From positions 39,550 to 103,549 of the forward strand of contig JAAFJG010000010.1 of assembly GCA_013298075.1 (NCBI GenBank): a stretch of DNA of 64,000 nt, written 5' to 3'. Origin of the DNA: Cytophagales bacterium. Its GTDB lineage: Bacteria; Bacteroidota; Bacteroidia; Cytophagales; Microscillaceae. This document shows, in pieces, positions 51,763 to 60,922 of this stretch (within the stretch, counting starts at the first letter, position 1; the number at the start of each line of letters is the position of its first letter). The notes below the pieces were generated by a model that was given only the letters and a program-made list of their open reading frames with translations, ran no database searches and had not been told where the DNA came from. Both the position numbers and the translations under genes were made by a program.

Positions 51763-52353
51763 TTAATTTCTTTTATTTAATTCATCTCTTATTCTTGCTG
51801 CCTCTTCATAGTCTTCTTTTTCCAAAAATTCATTTAACATTTTTTGTAATTCTTGTAAAGAAGTATTTTTATACCTTTCATTGCCACTCGAATGAGTAGA
51901 TGCTTCTTCTTCATCTTCTTCAATTTGCTCGTCTAATTCTTCATCAGACACGATAATTCCCGCTTCAGACATGATATTTTCATCAACAAATATAGGCACG
52001 CTAAATCTCAAACCTATGGCTATGGCATCAGATGGTCTTGAGTCTATTTCCATTACATCTCCATTTTTAGTAGTGCAAACGATTTTTGCATAAAAAACGC
52101 CTTCTTTTAAATCAGAAATCATAATTTCCTCTACTTTAAATTCGAGTGCCTTTGCAAAAGACTTAAATAAATCGTGCGTCATAGGTCTATGTGGCGTAAT
52201 TTTTTCTATTTCGATGGCGATTGCTTGCGCCTCGAATACACCTATAATAATGGGTAGCCTGCGTACTCCTTTACTTTCTGCCAAAATAAGTGCAAAACCT
52301 GTGTTAGATTGGCTTGATGAAAGCCCTAAAATGCGTAACTTTACTTTACTCAC
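51763..52353 (-). CDS. Bifunctional nuclease family protein (DUF151) with UVR motif
   Basis: 196 residues. The N-terminal ~130 residues are a DUF151/BFN domain (LILAESKGVRRLPIIIGVFEAQAIAIEIE, IDSRPSDAIAIGLRFSVPIFVDENI), the family of plant and bacterial bifunctional nucleases with RNase and DNase activity. The C-terminal ~30 residues form a UvrB/UvrC-type coiled coil (EFLEKEDYEEAARIRDELNKRN). An acidic linker joins the two. The fusion is common in Bacteroidota, role unknown. A -7 element lies 129 bp upstream. Confidence 0.9.
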   Translation of the reverse strand: MSKVKLRILGLSSSQSNTGFALILAESKGVRRLPIIIGVFEAQAIAIEIEKITPHRPMTHDLFKSFAKALEFKVEEIMISDLKEGVFYAKIVCTTKNGDVMEIDSRPSDAIAIGLRFSVPIFVDENIMSEAGIIVSDEELDEQIEEDEEEASTHSSGNERYKNTSLQELQKMLNEFLEKEDYEEAARIRDELNKRN

Positions 52354-52481
52354 TGCCTCAAAAAATTATAATTCTAAATAAATGGATAGAAATAATAATA
52401 TCACAAATTAAAATACATTGATAATCAATGATTTATACAATATATTTATAAAAAAAATGACTTCTTTTTTATTTCTTTCTG

Positions 52482-52489
52482 CAAAGATA
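52482..52489 (-). promoter_or_regulatory. -7 promoter element of the DUF151 gene
   Basis: The minus strand reads TATCTTTG, a TAnnTTTG match 129 bp before the gene start. Confidence 0.45.
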
Positions 52490-52564
52490 ATAAAAAAAAT
52501 AAGACTAAAAAAAAACTACCTATATTTTTTTTAATAGAAACGATAAAAATATGATTTATTTATT

Positions 52565-52572
52565 TATCTTTG
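52565..52572 (+). promoter_or_regulatory. -7 promoter element upstream of the cobalamin riboswitch
   Basis: TATCTTTG, a TAnnTTTG match 11 bp before the first riboswitch base. The transcript would begin in or just before the riboswitch. Confidence 0.6.
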
Positions 52573-52582
52573 CACAAAAATA

Positions 52583-52790
52583 ATGGTAGCATTCAAAAAA
52601 ATGCTTTAAAAGGGAATTTGGTGAAATGCCAAAACTGTCCCCGCAACTGTAAAGTTACAAAATATTTTTGTGATATAAATGTTAGTTTATTCCAAAAATA
52701 AGAAATCTTTTTATTTATTTTTACCACTGTTCTATTGATTAAGAATGGGAAGGAAAACAAAAAGGTAACAAGTCAGGAGACCTGCCGATT
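52583..52790 (+). ncRNA. Cobalamin riboswitch
   Basis: The conserved core is clear: GGGAATTTGGTGAAATGCC, then CTGTCCCCGCAACTGTAA, a variable P-stem region, CACTGTTCT, GGGAAGG and the closing AGTCAGGAGACCTGCC. These are the AdoCbl-type riboswitch segments in order. When cobalamin binds, the 3' expression platform is expected to block translation or transcription of the following gene. The 58-nt leader after it has a further small hairpin (AGTCTT...AAGACT) close to the start codon. Confidence 0.95.
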
Positions 52791-52847
52791 TTTTATTTAC
52801 TTTACTAAAACCTTTTGAGTCTTCGGGTGAAAGACTGCAATTTTATT

Positions 52848-53909
52848 ATGAATTTAAAAAAAATTATCGCAATCATTGCGTTAGGCATTTCTTTGTTTGC
52901 CTGTAAAACAAGCACATCAGATCCTGTTGCAACTCCTACCACAGATGTAATCGTTATCAATGAAGGAAATTTTAATAGTGCCGATGGCTCGTTAAGTACC
53001 TATCGAAGTGGTGATGGAAGTGTAGAATTAGGAATTTTTGAACGAATTAATGGCTTTCCATTAGCCGCTACCATTCAAAATGTATATGCTGAATCTACGC
53101 AAAACCGTATCTATGCCATTACAAATGCTCCTGATAAATTAGAAATAATGAGTTATGGTGATTTCTCTTCCTTAGCAACGATTAGAAACTCAGGAGCAAC
53201 CATCAATTTTACAAATCCTTATGCTTTTGCGGCAATAGGAAATACGGGTTATGTAAGTAATTGGGGAACATTTAATAATATAACTTCTACTTTTCAAAAT
53301 GGCTATATTACCAAAATAAATTTAGCAAACAATAGTATCACCTCTAAATTAACTCGAACTACAAAACCACAAGATTTAAAAATAGTCAATAATAATTTAT
53401 ATATTGCCAACACAGGCGGCAGTACAATTTCTGTTTTAAACACTAATAATGATGTAAGTGTGACAGAAATTACTACTCCTGCGGGACCTGATAAAATGGT
53501 GGTGGACAAAAATAATAAAATTTGGGTACTTTGCACAAGTGGTAATTTAATTCGTATTAATCCAGTGAATAACACAATCGAGGCTACTTTTGCTTCGGTT
53601 TCGGTGAGTGGTTATAACGAAAAAATGGTTTTGAATAGCACAAAAGATAGATTATATTGGTTGAATAGCACTTGGGGACAATCTTCTAAGGTTTTTGCGA
53701 TGGATATAACTGCTACTACTATTCCTACCACTGCTCTCATTACTCGCAATAATTTATATGGTTTAGGAGCGCATCCTAACGGAGATATTTATGTAACAGA
53801 CTCGAATAGCTTTCAGGGGAATGGGCGTGTGTATGTGTATAATAGTGCAGGTACAGAGAAAACAAACTTTGGAGCAGGACGAGGTCCGAATGGATTTATT
53901 TTTAGATAG
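52848..53909 (+). CDS. BtuG-like cobalamin-regulated beta-propeller lipoprotein
   Basis: 353 residues from the ATG at 52848. The N-terminus LKKIIAIIALGISLFACKTS is a lipoprotein signal peptide with the lipidated Cys after LFA. The mature part has repeated YVxN/IYxT blades (e.g. NEGNFNSADGSLSTY, PYAFAAIGNTGYVSNWG, QDLKIVNNNLYIANTGG, DKMVVDKNNKIWVLC), a seven-bladed propeller of the DUF5074/YncE kind. In Bacteroides, BtuG proteins of this type capture cobalamin at the cell surface for BtuB. A cobalamin riboswitch directly upstream supports the same role. No btuB follows; a BtuB-like receptor is at 17644. Confidence 0.85.
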   Translation: MNLKKIIAIIALGISLFACKTSTSDPVATPTTDVIVINEGNFNSADGSLSTYRSGDGSVELGIFERINGFPLAATIQNVYAESTQNRIYAITNAPDKLEIMSYGDFSSLATIRNSGATINFTNPYAFAAIGNTGYVSNWGTFNNITSTFQNGYITKINLANNSITSKLTRTTKPQDLKIVNNNLYIANTGGSTISVLNTNNDVSVTEITTPAGPDKMVVDKNNKIWVLCTSGNLIRINPVNNTIEATFASVSVSGYNEKMVLNSTKDRLYWLNSTWGQSSKVFAMDITATTIPTTALITRNNLYGLGAHPNGDIYVTDSNSFQGNGRVYVYNSAGTEKTNFGAGRGPNGFIFR

Positions 53910-53921
53910 CTGTAAATAAAA

Positions 53922-54066
53922 AGAGTTCTTAGAAGATTTCTGCGAAAAATGAAAATATCTTTTTTTGAATTATATTTTGAATTACCTCCAGATTTATCTG
54001 GAGGATAATATACAATTCAATTGTTGGCTTTAGCCGAAATTTTTGTGTTTTTCAAATTTTATATAT
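53922..54066 (+). repeat. Family A repeat, copy 7 (left part)
   Basis: Left end GAGTTCTTAGAAGATTTCTG, TTGAATTACC, the hairpin CCTCCAGATTTATCTGGAGG and TTGGCTTTAGCCGAAAT, then it stops before the right end. It lies 13 bp after the BtuG-like stop codon. Confidence 0.75.
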
Positions 54067-54068
54067 TT

Positions 54069-54100
54069 CAATAGAAATGGCATTTATGCCATTTCTATTG
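54069..54100. terminator. Bidirectional terminator
   Basis: CAATAGAAATGGC and GCCATTTCTATTG form a perfect 13-bp stem around ATTTAT, between the convergent BtuG-like and amidohydrolase genes, just after the family A repeat and using part of its sequence. Confidence 0.7.
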
Positions 54101-54103
54101 AAA

Positions 54104-55438
54104 TTAAAACAAAGACAAAGCAAAACTTGTCATCGATTTTACGCCTGTTTTTAATGTTTTTGACACTTCGGGAGCATAAAAAGGAGAATGTAAAGAAGGC
54201 AAACTTTCGCCTGTTTTTTTGCTATTTTCTATTTTTTCGTCTGAAATTGTACCCAACCAAAAAATACAAATCGGTATTTTTTCATTCGTTCTTCCAAATA
54301 ATCCAAAATCTTCCGCACCCATCACAGGCTCGCTCATGATTACATTTTCCTTTCCTAATACATTTTCACCTACTAATTTTAATTTTTTTGTCAATTCAAT
54401 ATGATTAAAAACGGCTGGAATACTTTCATTTTGAACAATTACTTCGGGAATTTTATTTTCAGGCATTCCTGCTGCCAACGCAATATGTTTGCATTTATGC
54501 GGAATTGCTTTCAAAATATGATTTCTGACTTCATCTTTATAAGAACGAACTGTTAATTGCATTTTTAATTGGTCAGAAATAATATTATGTTTTGTGCCGC
54601 CGTGAATCGAGCCAACCGTTACCACTGCTGCATCTGTCGGAGCAATTTCTCTACTTACAATCGTTTGCAAACCTAATATAATTTGACTTCCTAATACGAT
54701 TGGGTCAATAGTTGTGTGCGGATATGCGCCATGTCCACCTTTTCCATACACCAAAATATCAATCGAATCTACATTGGCAAACGTATAACCTTCACACATT
54801 CCTATTTTTCCTGCGGGTAAAGTGGCGTTGCAATGCAAAGCAATCGCATAATCAGGAGTAGGGAATTTTTGATAAAGTCCTGCGTCAATCATAGCTTTTG
54901 CGCCTCCTGCACGTTCTTCGGCAGGTTGGGCAACCATTATGAGCGTGCCTTTCCAATCTTTTTTGGTTTCTGCCAACACTTGTGCCACTCCCAAAAATAC
55001 CGTAATGTGCATATCATGTCCGCAAGCGTGCATAGCAGGAACATCATTTCCGTTGTCATCTTTGGTTCGAACTTTGCTCGCATACGGCAAACCTGTTTTT
55101 TCTTCCAATGGCAAAGCATCAGTATCGGCTCTGATAAGCACATTTTTTCCTTTTCCATTTTTCAAAATTCCAATTACGCCATATCCTCCAAAATTTTCAG
55201 TAACTTCGAAACCCAATTTTTTAAGTTCTTGGGCAATTAAAGCAGAAGTATTTTTTTCTTGAAATGAAATTTCAGGATTTTGGTGGAGATATTTATATTT
55301 ATTTTCCCAAACCTCAGCATTTTTTTCGATAATTTGTTGAATTTTTGGTAATAAATTAGGATTTAATTTGGTTTGAGCAATACTATTTTGTGCTACAAAA
55401 TACATCAGCAAAAAAGTAAGAAAATATAATTTTTTCAT
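54104..55438 (-). CDS. Secreted M20 family amidohydrolase
   Basis: 444 residues with a signal peptide (ending NSIAQ). The M20D pattern is present: RADTDALPLEE, PAMHACGHDMHI (metal ligands), AQPAEERAGGAKAMID (catalytic Glu, second ligand), a dimerisation domain with GKGGHGAYPH, and the last ligand near EPVMGAEDFG. Related enzymes hydrolyse N-acyl amino acids such as hippurate or indole-acetyl conjugates. All metal ligands are seen. Periplasmic location follows from the signal peptide. No linked pathway gene. Confidence 0.92.
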   Translation of the reverse strand: MKKLYFLTFLLMYFVAQNSIAQTKLNPNLLPKIQQIIEKNAEVWENKYKYLHQNPEISFQEKNTSALIAQELKKLGFEVTENFGGYGVIGILKNGKGKNVLIRADTDALPLEEKTGLPYASKVRTKDDNGNDVPAMHACGHDMHITVFLGVAQVLAETKKDWKGTLIMVAQPAEERAGGAKAMIDAGLYQKFPTPDYAIALHCNATLPAGKIGMCEGYTFANVDSIDILVYGKGGHGAYPHTTIDPIVLGSQIILGLQTIVSREIAPTDAAVVTVGSIHGGTKHNIISDQLKMQLTVRSYKDEVRNHILKAIPHKCKHIALAAGMPENKIPEVIVQNESIPAVFNHIELTKKLKLVGENVLGKENVIMSEPVMGAEDFGLFGRTNEKIPICIFWLGTISDEKIENSKKTGESLPSLHSPFYAPEVSKTLKTGVKSMTSFALSLF

Positions 55439-55523
55439 TGTATTTATTTTTATTTGTAATTTTTAAAGCACAAATATATCGTTTTTTTCTGATTTAAAAT
55501 ACATCAATGCTAAAAAAATAAAA

Positions 55524-55563
55524 AAACGTTTATAAAAATGATGAAAAATTTTTATAAACGTTT
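55524..55563. terminator. Terminator downstream of miaB
   Basis: AAACGTTTATAAAAA and TTTTTATAAACGTTT pair perfectly (15 bp) around a 10-nt loop with an A-run upstream on the plus strand (T-run on the minus strand), 31 bp after the miaB stop. Confidence 0.8.
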
Positions 55564-55594
55564 GAAAATCAAATCATTGTATTTCTAAAAAAAA

Positions 55595-57079
55595 TTATAA
55601 AACAACTTCTCCAAACAAAGTTGCCAAAGAACATCTATCAATTTTCACATTGACATAATCACCTTTTTTGAAATTATGTTTTGGAAAAATAACGACTTTA
55701 TTTTGTGAATTTCTACCTTTTAAAAAATCAGCAGAGCGTTTTGATTCTCCTTCTACTAATACTTTACAGATTTTTCCAATATCTTTTTGATTTCTCAACA
55801 AAGAATGTTCGTTTTGTTTGTCTATAATTTCTTGTAAACGTCTTTTTTTAACTTCTAATGAAATATCATCGGGATATTTTTTGTGTGCCAATGTGCTTGG
55901 TCTTTCAGAATAAAAAAACATATACCCAAAATCATAATGCACTTCGTCCATCAAAGAAAGTGTATCTTGATGTTCTTCTTCTGTTTCAGAACAAAAACCT
56001 GCAATTAAATCGTGAGAAATGCCACATTCTTCGCCTAAAATTCTTCGAATTGATTTTATTCTATCCAAATACCATTCGCGCGTATAACCTCGATTCATCA
56101 TTTCTAACACTCTACTATTGCCGCTTTGTGCGGGTAAATGAATATATTTTGCGATATTTTCATATTTTGCCATCATTTCCAACACCTCATCATTCATATC
56201 TTTGGGGTGAGAAGTGGTGAAACGGACACGCAAATCGGGACTAATGAAAGCGACTTTTTCTAATAATTGTGCAAAATTGACGACCTCAATATTTGTTAAA
56301 TCTACTCCTTTTTTGATGGCTTTTTTTTCTGCAGTAATAGAAATAACATCAGGATTTGAACTCCATAAATAAGAATCAACGTTTTGTCCCAATAAAGTTA
56401 CTTCTTTATATCCTTGATTGACTAAATCTTGTACTTCTTTCAAAATCGAATGAGCATCACGACTACGCTCACGCCCACGTGTGAAAGGCACGACGCAAAA
56501 TGAACACATATTATCACAACCACGCATAATCGACACAAAAGCAGAAACTCCATTCGAATTAAGGCGAACAGGTGCAATATCCGCATACGTTTCATCTCTC
56601 GACAAAAACACATTCATCGCTCTTTGTCCATCGTCTACTTCATTGATTAGATTTGGCAAATCTCTATACGCATCAGGTCCCGCTACTAAATCTACAATTT
56701 TTTCTTCTTCTAATAATTTAGTTTTCAATCTTTCAGCCATACAACCCAACACACCAATCACTGTGGCAGGTTTTTTCTTTTTTACGCTTTGTAAATGTTG
56801 CAATCTGTGTCTGATGCGTTGTTCGGCATTATCACGAATAGCACACGTATTTAAAAAAATTAAATCGGCATTATCGGCATTATCGGTGGTATCAAAATCA
56901 TTTTCCATCATAATAGAAGCAACTATTTCAGAGTCAGAAAAATTCATTTGACAACCATAACTTTCAATATATAATTTACGTTTTTTTCCTGTATTTGTAT
57001 TGGGTAATGTTTTATATTCTTCTTGCGTAGTTTGGGTTTCTTCTTCCAAAATATCAATATCTTTTATTAAATTATTCAT
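55595..57079 (-). CDS. miaB: tRNA-2-methylthio-N6-dimethylallyladenosine synthase MiaB
   Basis: 494 residues. The N-terminal UPF0004 domain has its cluster-binding Cys43, Cys79 and Cys113 ([24 protein letters not shown]). The radical-SAM motif is Cys188, Cys192, Cys195 ([10 protein letters not shown]). A TRAM domain closes the protein ([13 protein letters not shown]...KGDYVNVKI). It inserts the methylthio group into A37 of tRNAs that read UNN codons. Everything is in place; the first ~35 residues are a variable leader. It is transcribed alone and ends in a terminator. Confidence 0.96.
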   Translation of the reverse strand: MNNLIKDIDILEEETQTTQEEYKTLPNTNTGKKRKLYIESYGCQMNFSDSEIVASIMMENDFDTTDNADNADLIFLNTCAIRDNAEQRIRHRLQHLQSVKKKKPATVIGVLGCMAERLKTKLLEEEKIVDLVAGPDAYRDLPNLINEVDDGQRAMNVFLSRDETYADIAPVRLNSNGVSAFVSIMRGCDNMCSFCVVPFTRGRERSRDAHSILKEVQDLVNQGYKEVTLLGQNVDSYLWSSNPDVISITAEKKAIKKGVDLTNIEVVNFAQLLEKVAFISPDLRVRFTTSHPKDMNDEVLEMMAKYENIAKYIHLPAQSGNSRVLEMMNRGYTREWYLDRIKSIRRILGEECGISHDLIAGFCSETEEEHQDTLSLMDEVHYDFGYMFFYSERPSTLAHKKYPDDISLEVKKRRLQEIIDKQNEHSLLRNQKDIGKICKVLVEGESKRSADFLKGRNSQNKVVIFPKHNFKKGDYVNVKIDRCSLATLFGEVVL

Positions 57080-57231
57080 TTATTTTTTTGTTTACTAATT
57101 TTGGTGCAAAACTAAGCAAAATTTATGATATGTAATGTAATATGCTTAAAATTAAATTGATTTTTTAAGTTTTTTGTTTTTGGGTATAATTTTTTTCGAC
57201 GCTCAAAAATAACGATTGAAAAGTTAGATAA

Positions 57232-57265
57232 AAATGTAGAAAAGTGACAGCATTTTTCTACATTT
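57232..57265. terminator. Hairpin in the miaB upstream spacer
   Basis: AAATGTAGAAAA and TTTTCTACATTT form a 12-bp stem around a 10-nt loop with TAGTTTTTAAT after it on the plus strand. No plus-strand gene lies before it, so its role is unclear. Confidence 0.45.
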
Positions 57266-57371
57266 AGTTTTTAATCAAATAGATATTTTTTTTTTATAAT
57301 TTTTTAAGATTTGATAAACAAAAAAAATACTTATAAATTTTTGAATTTTTACAAGTATTTTTAATTGATAT

Positions 57372-57803
57372 TTATCCTTCTTGGTGCACAAAAACCTCCT
57401 CAAAAGGGCTTTCTGTGATGCTGACCACTGTATATGGCACCAACATTGTTTTATAATTTTCTTCTATTCTTTCATAGGCTTCTTTGATAGTATGCGCCGA
57501 AACAATCACATATAAACTTACTTTTTTGACTTTTTCGGTGTCATCATCAGTAACATTATACGTAATTTTGCATTTATACCACATATCAGAATCTTCATAA
57601 TGAAAAACTTCTATTAAATTGCTGCGGCGTAAATCTCCTATTTGAAAATCTTTGATAATACTTCCCAATTCTTGATAAATTCGTGCCTCTGCTTCTGTGT
57701 AAGAAATGGCATCAATCAAATAAGATTGTTGTATTTTTTTGATATTTCCTTTGTCGTCTTCTTTATTAAATTTGACTTGACAAACGAACCAACTTTTGTT
57801 CAT
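57372..57803 (-). CDS. DUF4494 domain-containing protein
   Basis: 143 residues, the family length. It starts MNKSWFVCQVKFNKEDDKG and contains LIDAISYTEAEARIYQELGS, EVFHYEDSDMWYKCKITYNV and TMLVPYTVVSITESPFEEVF. DUF4494 is specific to Bacteroidota, mostly cytoplasmic, and without known function. It is often found near cell-envelope or isoprenoid genes; here the polyprenyl synthase follows on the same strand, 89 bp away. Confidence 0.9.
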   Translation of the reverse strand: MNKSWFVCQVKFNKEDDKGNIKKIQQSYLIDAISYTEAEARIYQELGSIIKDFQIGDLRRSNLIEVFHYEDSDMWYKCKITYNVTDDDTEKVKKVSLYVIVSAHTIKEAYERIEENYKTMLVPYTVVSITESPFEEVFVHQEG

Positions 57804-57892
57804 ATAAAAAGAATTTAGTTTAATTTTTTTGCAAAATTATAAAAAAATAAATAAAAATAATAAAAAATGAATTTTATTTTATTATTTTGATA

Positions 57893-58861
57893 TTAATTTT
57901 CTCTATGTAATAATATTTCGATAAAATTTTTAAGATTTTGTTTGTTTTCTTGGTTGGTAAAAGTTAAATTATCTAAGATTTTGAACGCATCATCAAAATA
58001 AATATCAATTTTTGCCAAAGTTTGTTCGCTGATATTATACGTATTATAAATATCAATCATTGCTTTTATTTTCTTTTCTTTATCAAATTCTTTTGCTTCC
58101 AACCAAAAATGAAGCGAAGTTTTGGTTTCATTTTGGGCTTGTTCGATGGCTTTTATCAATAGAAAAGTTTTTTTATTGGCAATAATATCTCCTCCGACTT
58201 GTTTTCCAACTTTTGCACTTTCTCCAAAAACATCTAACCAATCATCTTTTAATTGAAAACCAATGCCTATTTTTTCTCCAAATAAACGTAATTGATACGT
58301 AACTTCTTGATTTTCACCCGCCAAAATTCCGCCTAATTCTAACGAAAAACCTAATAAAACAGCAGTTTTTAATCGAATCATTTCGATATATTCGTCTTCT
58401 TTGACTTGTGCTTTTTGTTCAAAAATCATATCTAATTGTTGCCCTTCACATACTTCTGCCGCACATTCATTAAATCTTGTCATTGCTTTCGATAAATATT
58501 GAGCGTCCATAGATAAAAGTTGTTGATACGCCTGCACGAGCATCACATCACCTGATAAAATGGCAGTATTTGTGTTCCATTTTTCGTGAACAGTTGCTTT
58601 TCCTCTGCGTAAAGGGGCATTATCCATAATATCATCATGCATCAGCGTAAAATTATGAAAAATTTCGACAGCCAAAGAAGGTTTTATAATTGATTCCCAA
58701 TCATTTTTAAAAAGCGAATATCCTAATAAAACCAACAAAGGTCTTAATCTTTTACCACCTAAATCCATTAAATAAATAATTGGTTCGTATAATTCGATGG
58801 GGTGATTTCTATATTGTATTTGTTTGATTTCGGTTTCGAGGTCTTGTAATGCTTTTTGCAT
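57893..58861 (-). CDS. Polyprenyl (octaprenyl/heptaprenyl-type) diphosphate synthase
   Basis: 322 residues. The first aspartate-rich motif is at Asp76-Asp77-x-x-Asp80 (LMHDDIMDNAPLRRG) and the second FQLKDDWLDVFGE lies near 205. GGKRLRPLL precedes the first motif. The enzyme condenses isopentenyl diphosphate into all-trans prenyl chains for menaquinone side chains or the cell-wall lipid carrier; the chain length cannot be read off safely. The gene follows DUF4494 by 89 bp on the same strand. No pathway gene is linked. Confidence 0.92.
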   Translation of the reverse strand: MQKALQDLETEIKQIQYRNHPIELYEPIIYLMDLGGKRLRPLLVLLGYSLFKNDWESIIKPSLAVEIFHNFTLMHDDIMDNAPLRRGKATVHEKWNTNTAILSGDVMLVQAYQQLLSMDAQYLSKAMTRFNECAAEVCEGQQLDMIFEQKAQVKEDEYIEMIRLKTAVLLGFSLELGGILAGENQEVTYQLRLFGEKIGIGFQLKDDWLDVFGESAKVGKQVGGDIIANKKTFLLIKAIEQAQNETKTSLHFWLEAKEFDKEKKIKAMIDIYNTYNISEQTLAKIDIYFDDAFKILDNLTFTNQENKQNLKNFIEILLHREN

Positions 58862-58910
58862 ACTATTTTTTTATTTTTATTTATTATTTTGATAGGTATT
58901 TTATAGAAAT

Positions 58911-59858
58911 CTATGTATTTTCATTTCTTATTTTTATTATTTCTTGAGCAGATAAACCAGAAACATCTTGAATGAAATTATCATCAAAGCCTCTTTTTAT
59001 GAGATTTAAGGCAATTTCTTGAGCTTTATTTTGCTCACCTTTGATTATTCCTATTTTTTCGCCCTCGATTTTTCCTTCTTTTTCAGCAGTAGCCACACTA
59101 TTATTGAAGTCAATTAAATTTTTTAGACTACTTTCGTATTCATTTAATTCTTCATTCGTATAACTCGATATTTGTGATTTTGTAAATACTTTCATAAAAA
59201 TTTCATCTTGTAATGTTGGAGGAATACTTTGTAATTTTGGTATATTTTTTAAAACATATAACCATTTTTCATAACGAGTGGTCAAATTTTGTACTTTCTT
59301 ATTAAAATTGGGCATCTCTAAATAAATAAACTGCAATTTGTCATAAAATATTGTGTTATCTTCAATATCTTTCAACATAGTATGATGTTTTACTTTATGA
59401 TGTTTTACTTTATGATGTTTTACTTTATGATGTTTTACTTTATGAATAGGATTAGAGTCATCGAATTTAAAATTCATAATGGCTATAGAATAAATGCTTT
59501 TTAATTCATAAGTCCAAACAATATTATTTTTTTTCGAGTCTTTTATGGCTTGATTTTGAATAGGAAAAGTTGCATAATAAATCGTTCTATCTTTGAAAAA
59601 TTCTTGCTTGGCATTTTGCATCTCTACGATAGAAAATTTACCATTGATAGTTTTACAATGTATATCAAAAATAGCTTTTCTGTCCGATTCTGTTCTGCCT
59701 AAATTGTCATTTTTGAGATAATTAATAGCCATAATTTTGTCTTCTTTTTCTAATAAAAGTGCATTTAAAAAGTCAATCAATAATTCTTTACTATTTTCTT
59801 GACCAAACAATTTTTTGAAACCAAAATTTATAAAAGGGTTAATATAAAAAATCACCAT
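58911..59858 (-). CDS. Rpn-family nuclease, third copy with chimeric start
   Basis: 315 residues with the same catalytic pattern as the copy at 45224 (AIFDIHCKTINGKFSIVEMQ) and the same C-terminal tail (DVSGLSAQEIIKIRNENT). The first ~10 residues differ: the usual METYIN-like start is replaced by MVIFYINPFINFGF, whose ATG lies inside the IS4 transposase remnant just upstream. It also carries four copies of HHKVK in the middle, from a 15-bp tandem repeat at 59389-59446. It is probably expressed only if the fortuitous start works. The IS4 remnant ends 17 bp from the start, overlapping it. Confidence 0.85.
   Translation of the reverse strand: MVIFYINPFINFGFKKLFGQENSKELLIDFLNALLLEKEDKIMAINYLKNDNLGRTESDRKAIFDIHCKTINGKFSIVEMQNAKQEFFKDRTIYYATFPIQNQAIKDSKKNNIVWTYELKSIYSIAIMNFKFDDSNPIHKVKHHKVKHHKVKHHKVKHHTMLKDIEDNTIFYDKLQFIYLEMPNFNKKVQNLTTRYEKWLYVLKNIPKLQSIPPTLQDEIFMKVFTKSQISSYTNEELNEYESSLKNLIDFNNSVATAEKEGKIEGEKIGIIKGEQNKAQEIALNLIKRGFDDNFIQDVSGLSAQEIIKIRNENT
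59389..59446. repeat. 15-bp tandem repeat in the third rpn copy
   Basis: About four units of ATGATGTTTTACTTT (minus strand encodes KHHKV). The equivalent position in the 45224 copy has one unit, so this is a recent local expansion without frame change. Confidence 0.8.
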
Positions 59859-60156
59859 AACGAATTGTGTAACCCGCTTTCATCTTTTCTTGTATAAAGC
59901 CTAAACCTTCCATTTGTTGCTGACCACTATAGTTATAGTAGGTGGTATCTTGTGCTGTTATTAAATATTTACTATCACTGACACTAATTCTACTTAATGT
60001 ACTTTCTAAATGACCTGATATCATAAGAGATGTATCCATTTTAGGATTAGAAAATATACCTGCAACAGTTTGACGAAAACTATTACCTATACAAGCAGAA
60101 AAAGATAAACTTGGTTTAGAGTAAGCTAAATCAAAGGCTTTGTTTTTGATAACGAC
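59839..60156 (-). pseudogene. IS4-type transposase N-terminal remnant
   Basis: A 106-codon open frame without a start codon. It reads VVIKNKAFDLAYSKPSLSFS... and SCIGNSFRQTVAGIF-like residues (ACIGNSFRQTVAGIF), then ...YLITAQDTTYYNYSGQQQME, GLGFIQEKMKAG and a stop at YGDFLY. This is the N-terminal part of an IS4/Tn5-like transposase. Its 5' start is missing because of a stop just before, and its C-terminal catalytic half is gone, replaced by the rpn copy. The remnant supplies the ATG of that gene. Confidence 0.75.
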
Positions 60157-60288
60157 TTTTTAATTTTGTCAATAAATATTTATTTTATTATTCCCTTCTC
60201 CTCGGTCTGTGGCACACAGACCGAAACAGCTTAGTAACTTTTATTTCGGCAAGGATTAACATAAAAGAAATGTCATTATCAATCTAAG
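60146..60288 (-). repeat. Shared repeat blocks with 7529-7655 (inverted)
   Basis: TTTGATAACGACTTTTTAAT (60146-60165) and TAAAAGAAATGTCATTATCA (60262-60281) are inverted copies of the two blocks at 7529-7655. A family B palindrome sits between them here but not at 7.5 kb, so it is a later insertion or replacement. Family D is at 60493. Confidence 0.5.
60198..60250. repeat. GTCTGTG palindromic repeat, half copy (family B)
   Basis: CTCGGTCTGTGGCACACAG followed by ACCGAAACAGCTTAGTAACT: one arm of the element at 23950 plus the spacer in inverted order relative to it. The second arm is missing. Confidence 0.7.
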
Positions 60289-60922
60289 CTTTTTTTAATT
60301 CAGGACGAAAAGGAACTATACCACTAAATTCTGACATATTTTTTAGGTTAAATATTATACGTACCACAAAATTATAAAAACATAATACAAAAAACAAATT
60401 TATTTCAAAAAATAAAAAAACTTTTTTTAAATAATAGCAAAACAACTAAATAACCTCTACAAGACTAGCCCTGAAGTTGAGGGAGTTTTTTTGGGTATAA
60501 TATTTTCTACTTAGTCCCTAGCGAAAGTATCAAAATATTTATAGATTTTGAAAGAGAGTAAAAATTTTGATTGATTATTTTAAAACCAAATTAAAAATAT
60601 CTCTCTCAAATATATATTTTCATAAAAAATAAAAATATAATTAGATTTCAAAGCTTTTATTTATCCAAAAATAATTATTTTTTTGGATAAAAATTATTTA
60701 TTTCAATATAAACATAAAATTAAAAATCAAAAAAAGCCGTATAATTCTAATTAAATAATCATTTTTTGATACTTATTTTATCAAATATATAAAAATTATT
60801 CATTACAATAAAAAATTAAAAAAAAATTAAAAAAATCTTTCAATAATTATACCATAATTCATTTTTTTTATGAAAATTTGTAGTATCAAAAATGATGACA
60901 AAAATCCAAATCAAAGAATGTT
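60289..60922. other. Spacer upstream of rpoN
   Basis: AT-rich and without a gene. Contains the family D repeat (60493-60518) next to GCCCTGAAGTTGAGGGAG, which resembles the tail of the 8-kb copy's neighbourhood. No TAnnTTTG promoter stands out close to rpoN. Confidence 0.5.
60493..60518 (-). repeat. Family D repeat, inverted copy
   Basis: GGGTATAATATTTTCTACTT then AGTCCC, the reverse complement of the sequences at 8290 and 63878. Confidence 0.65.
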
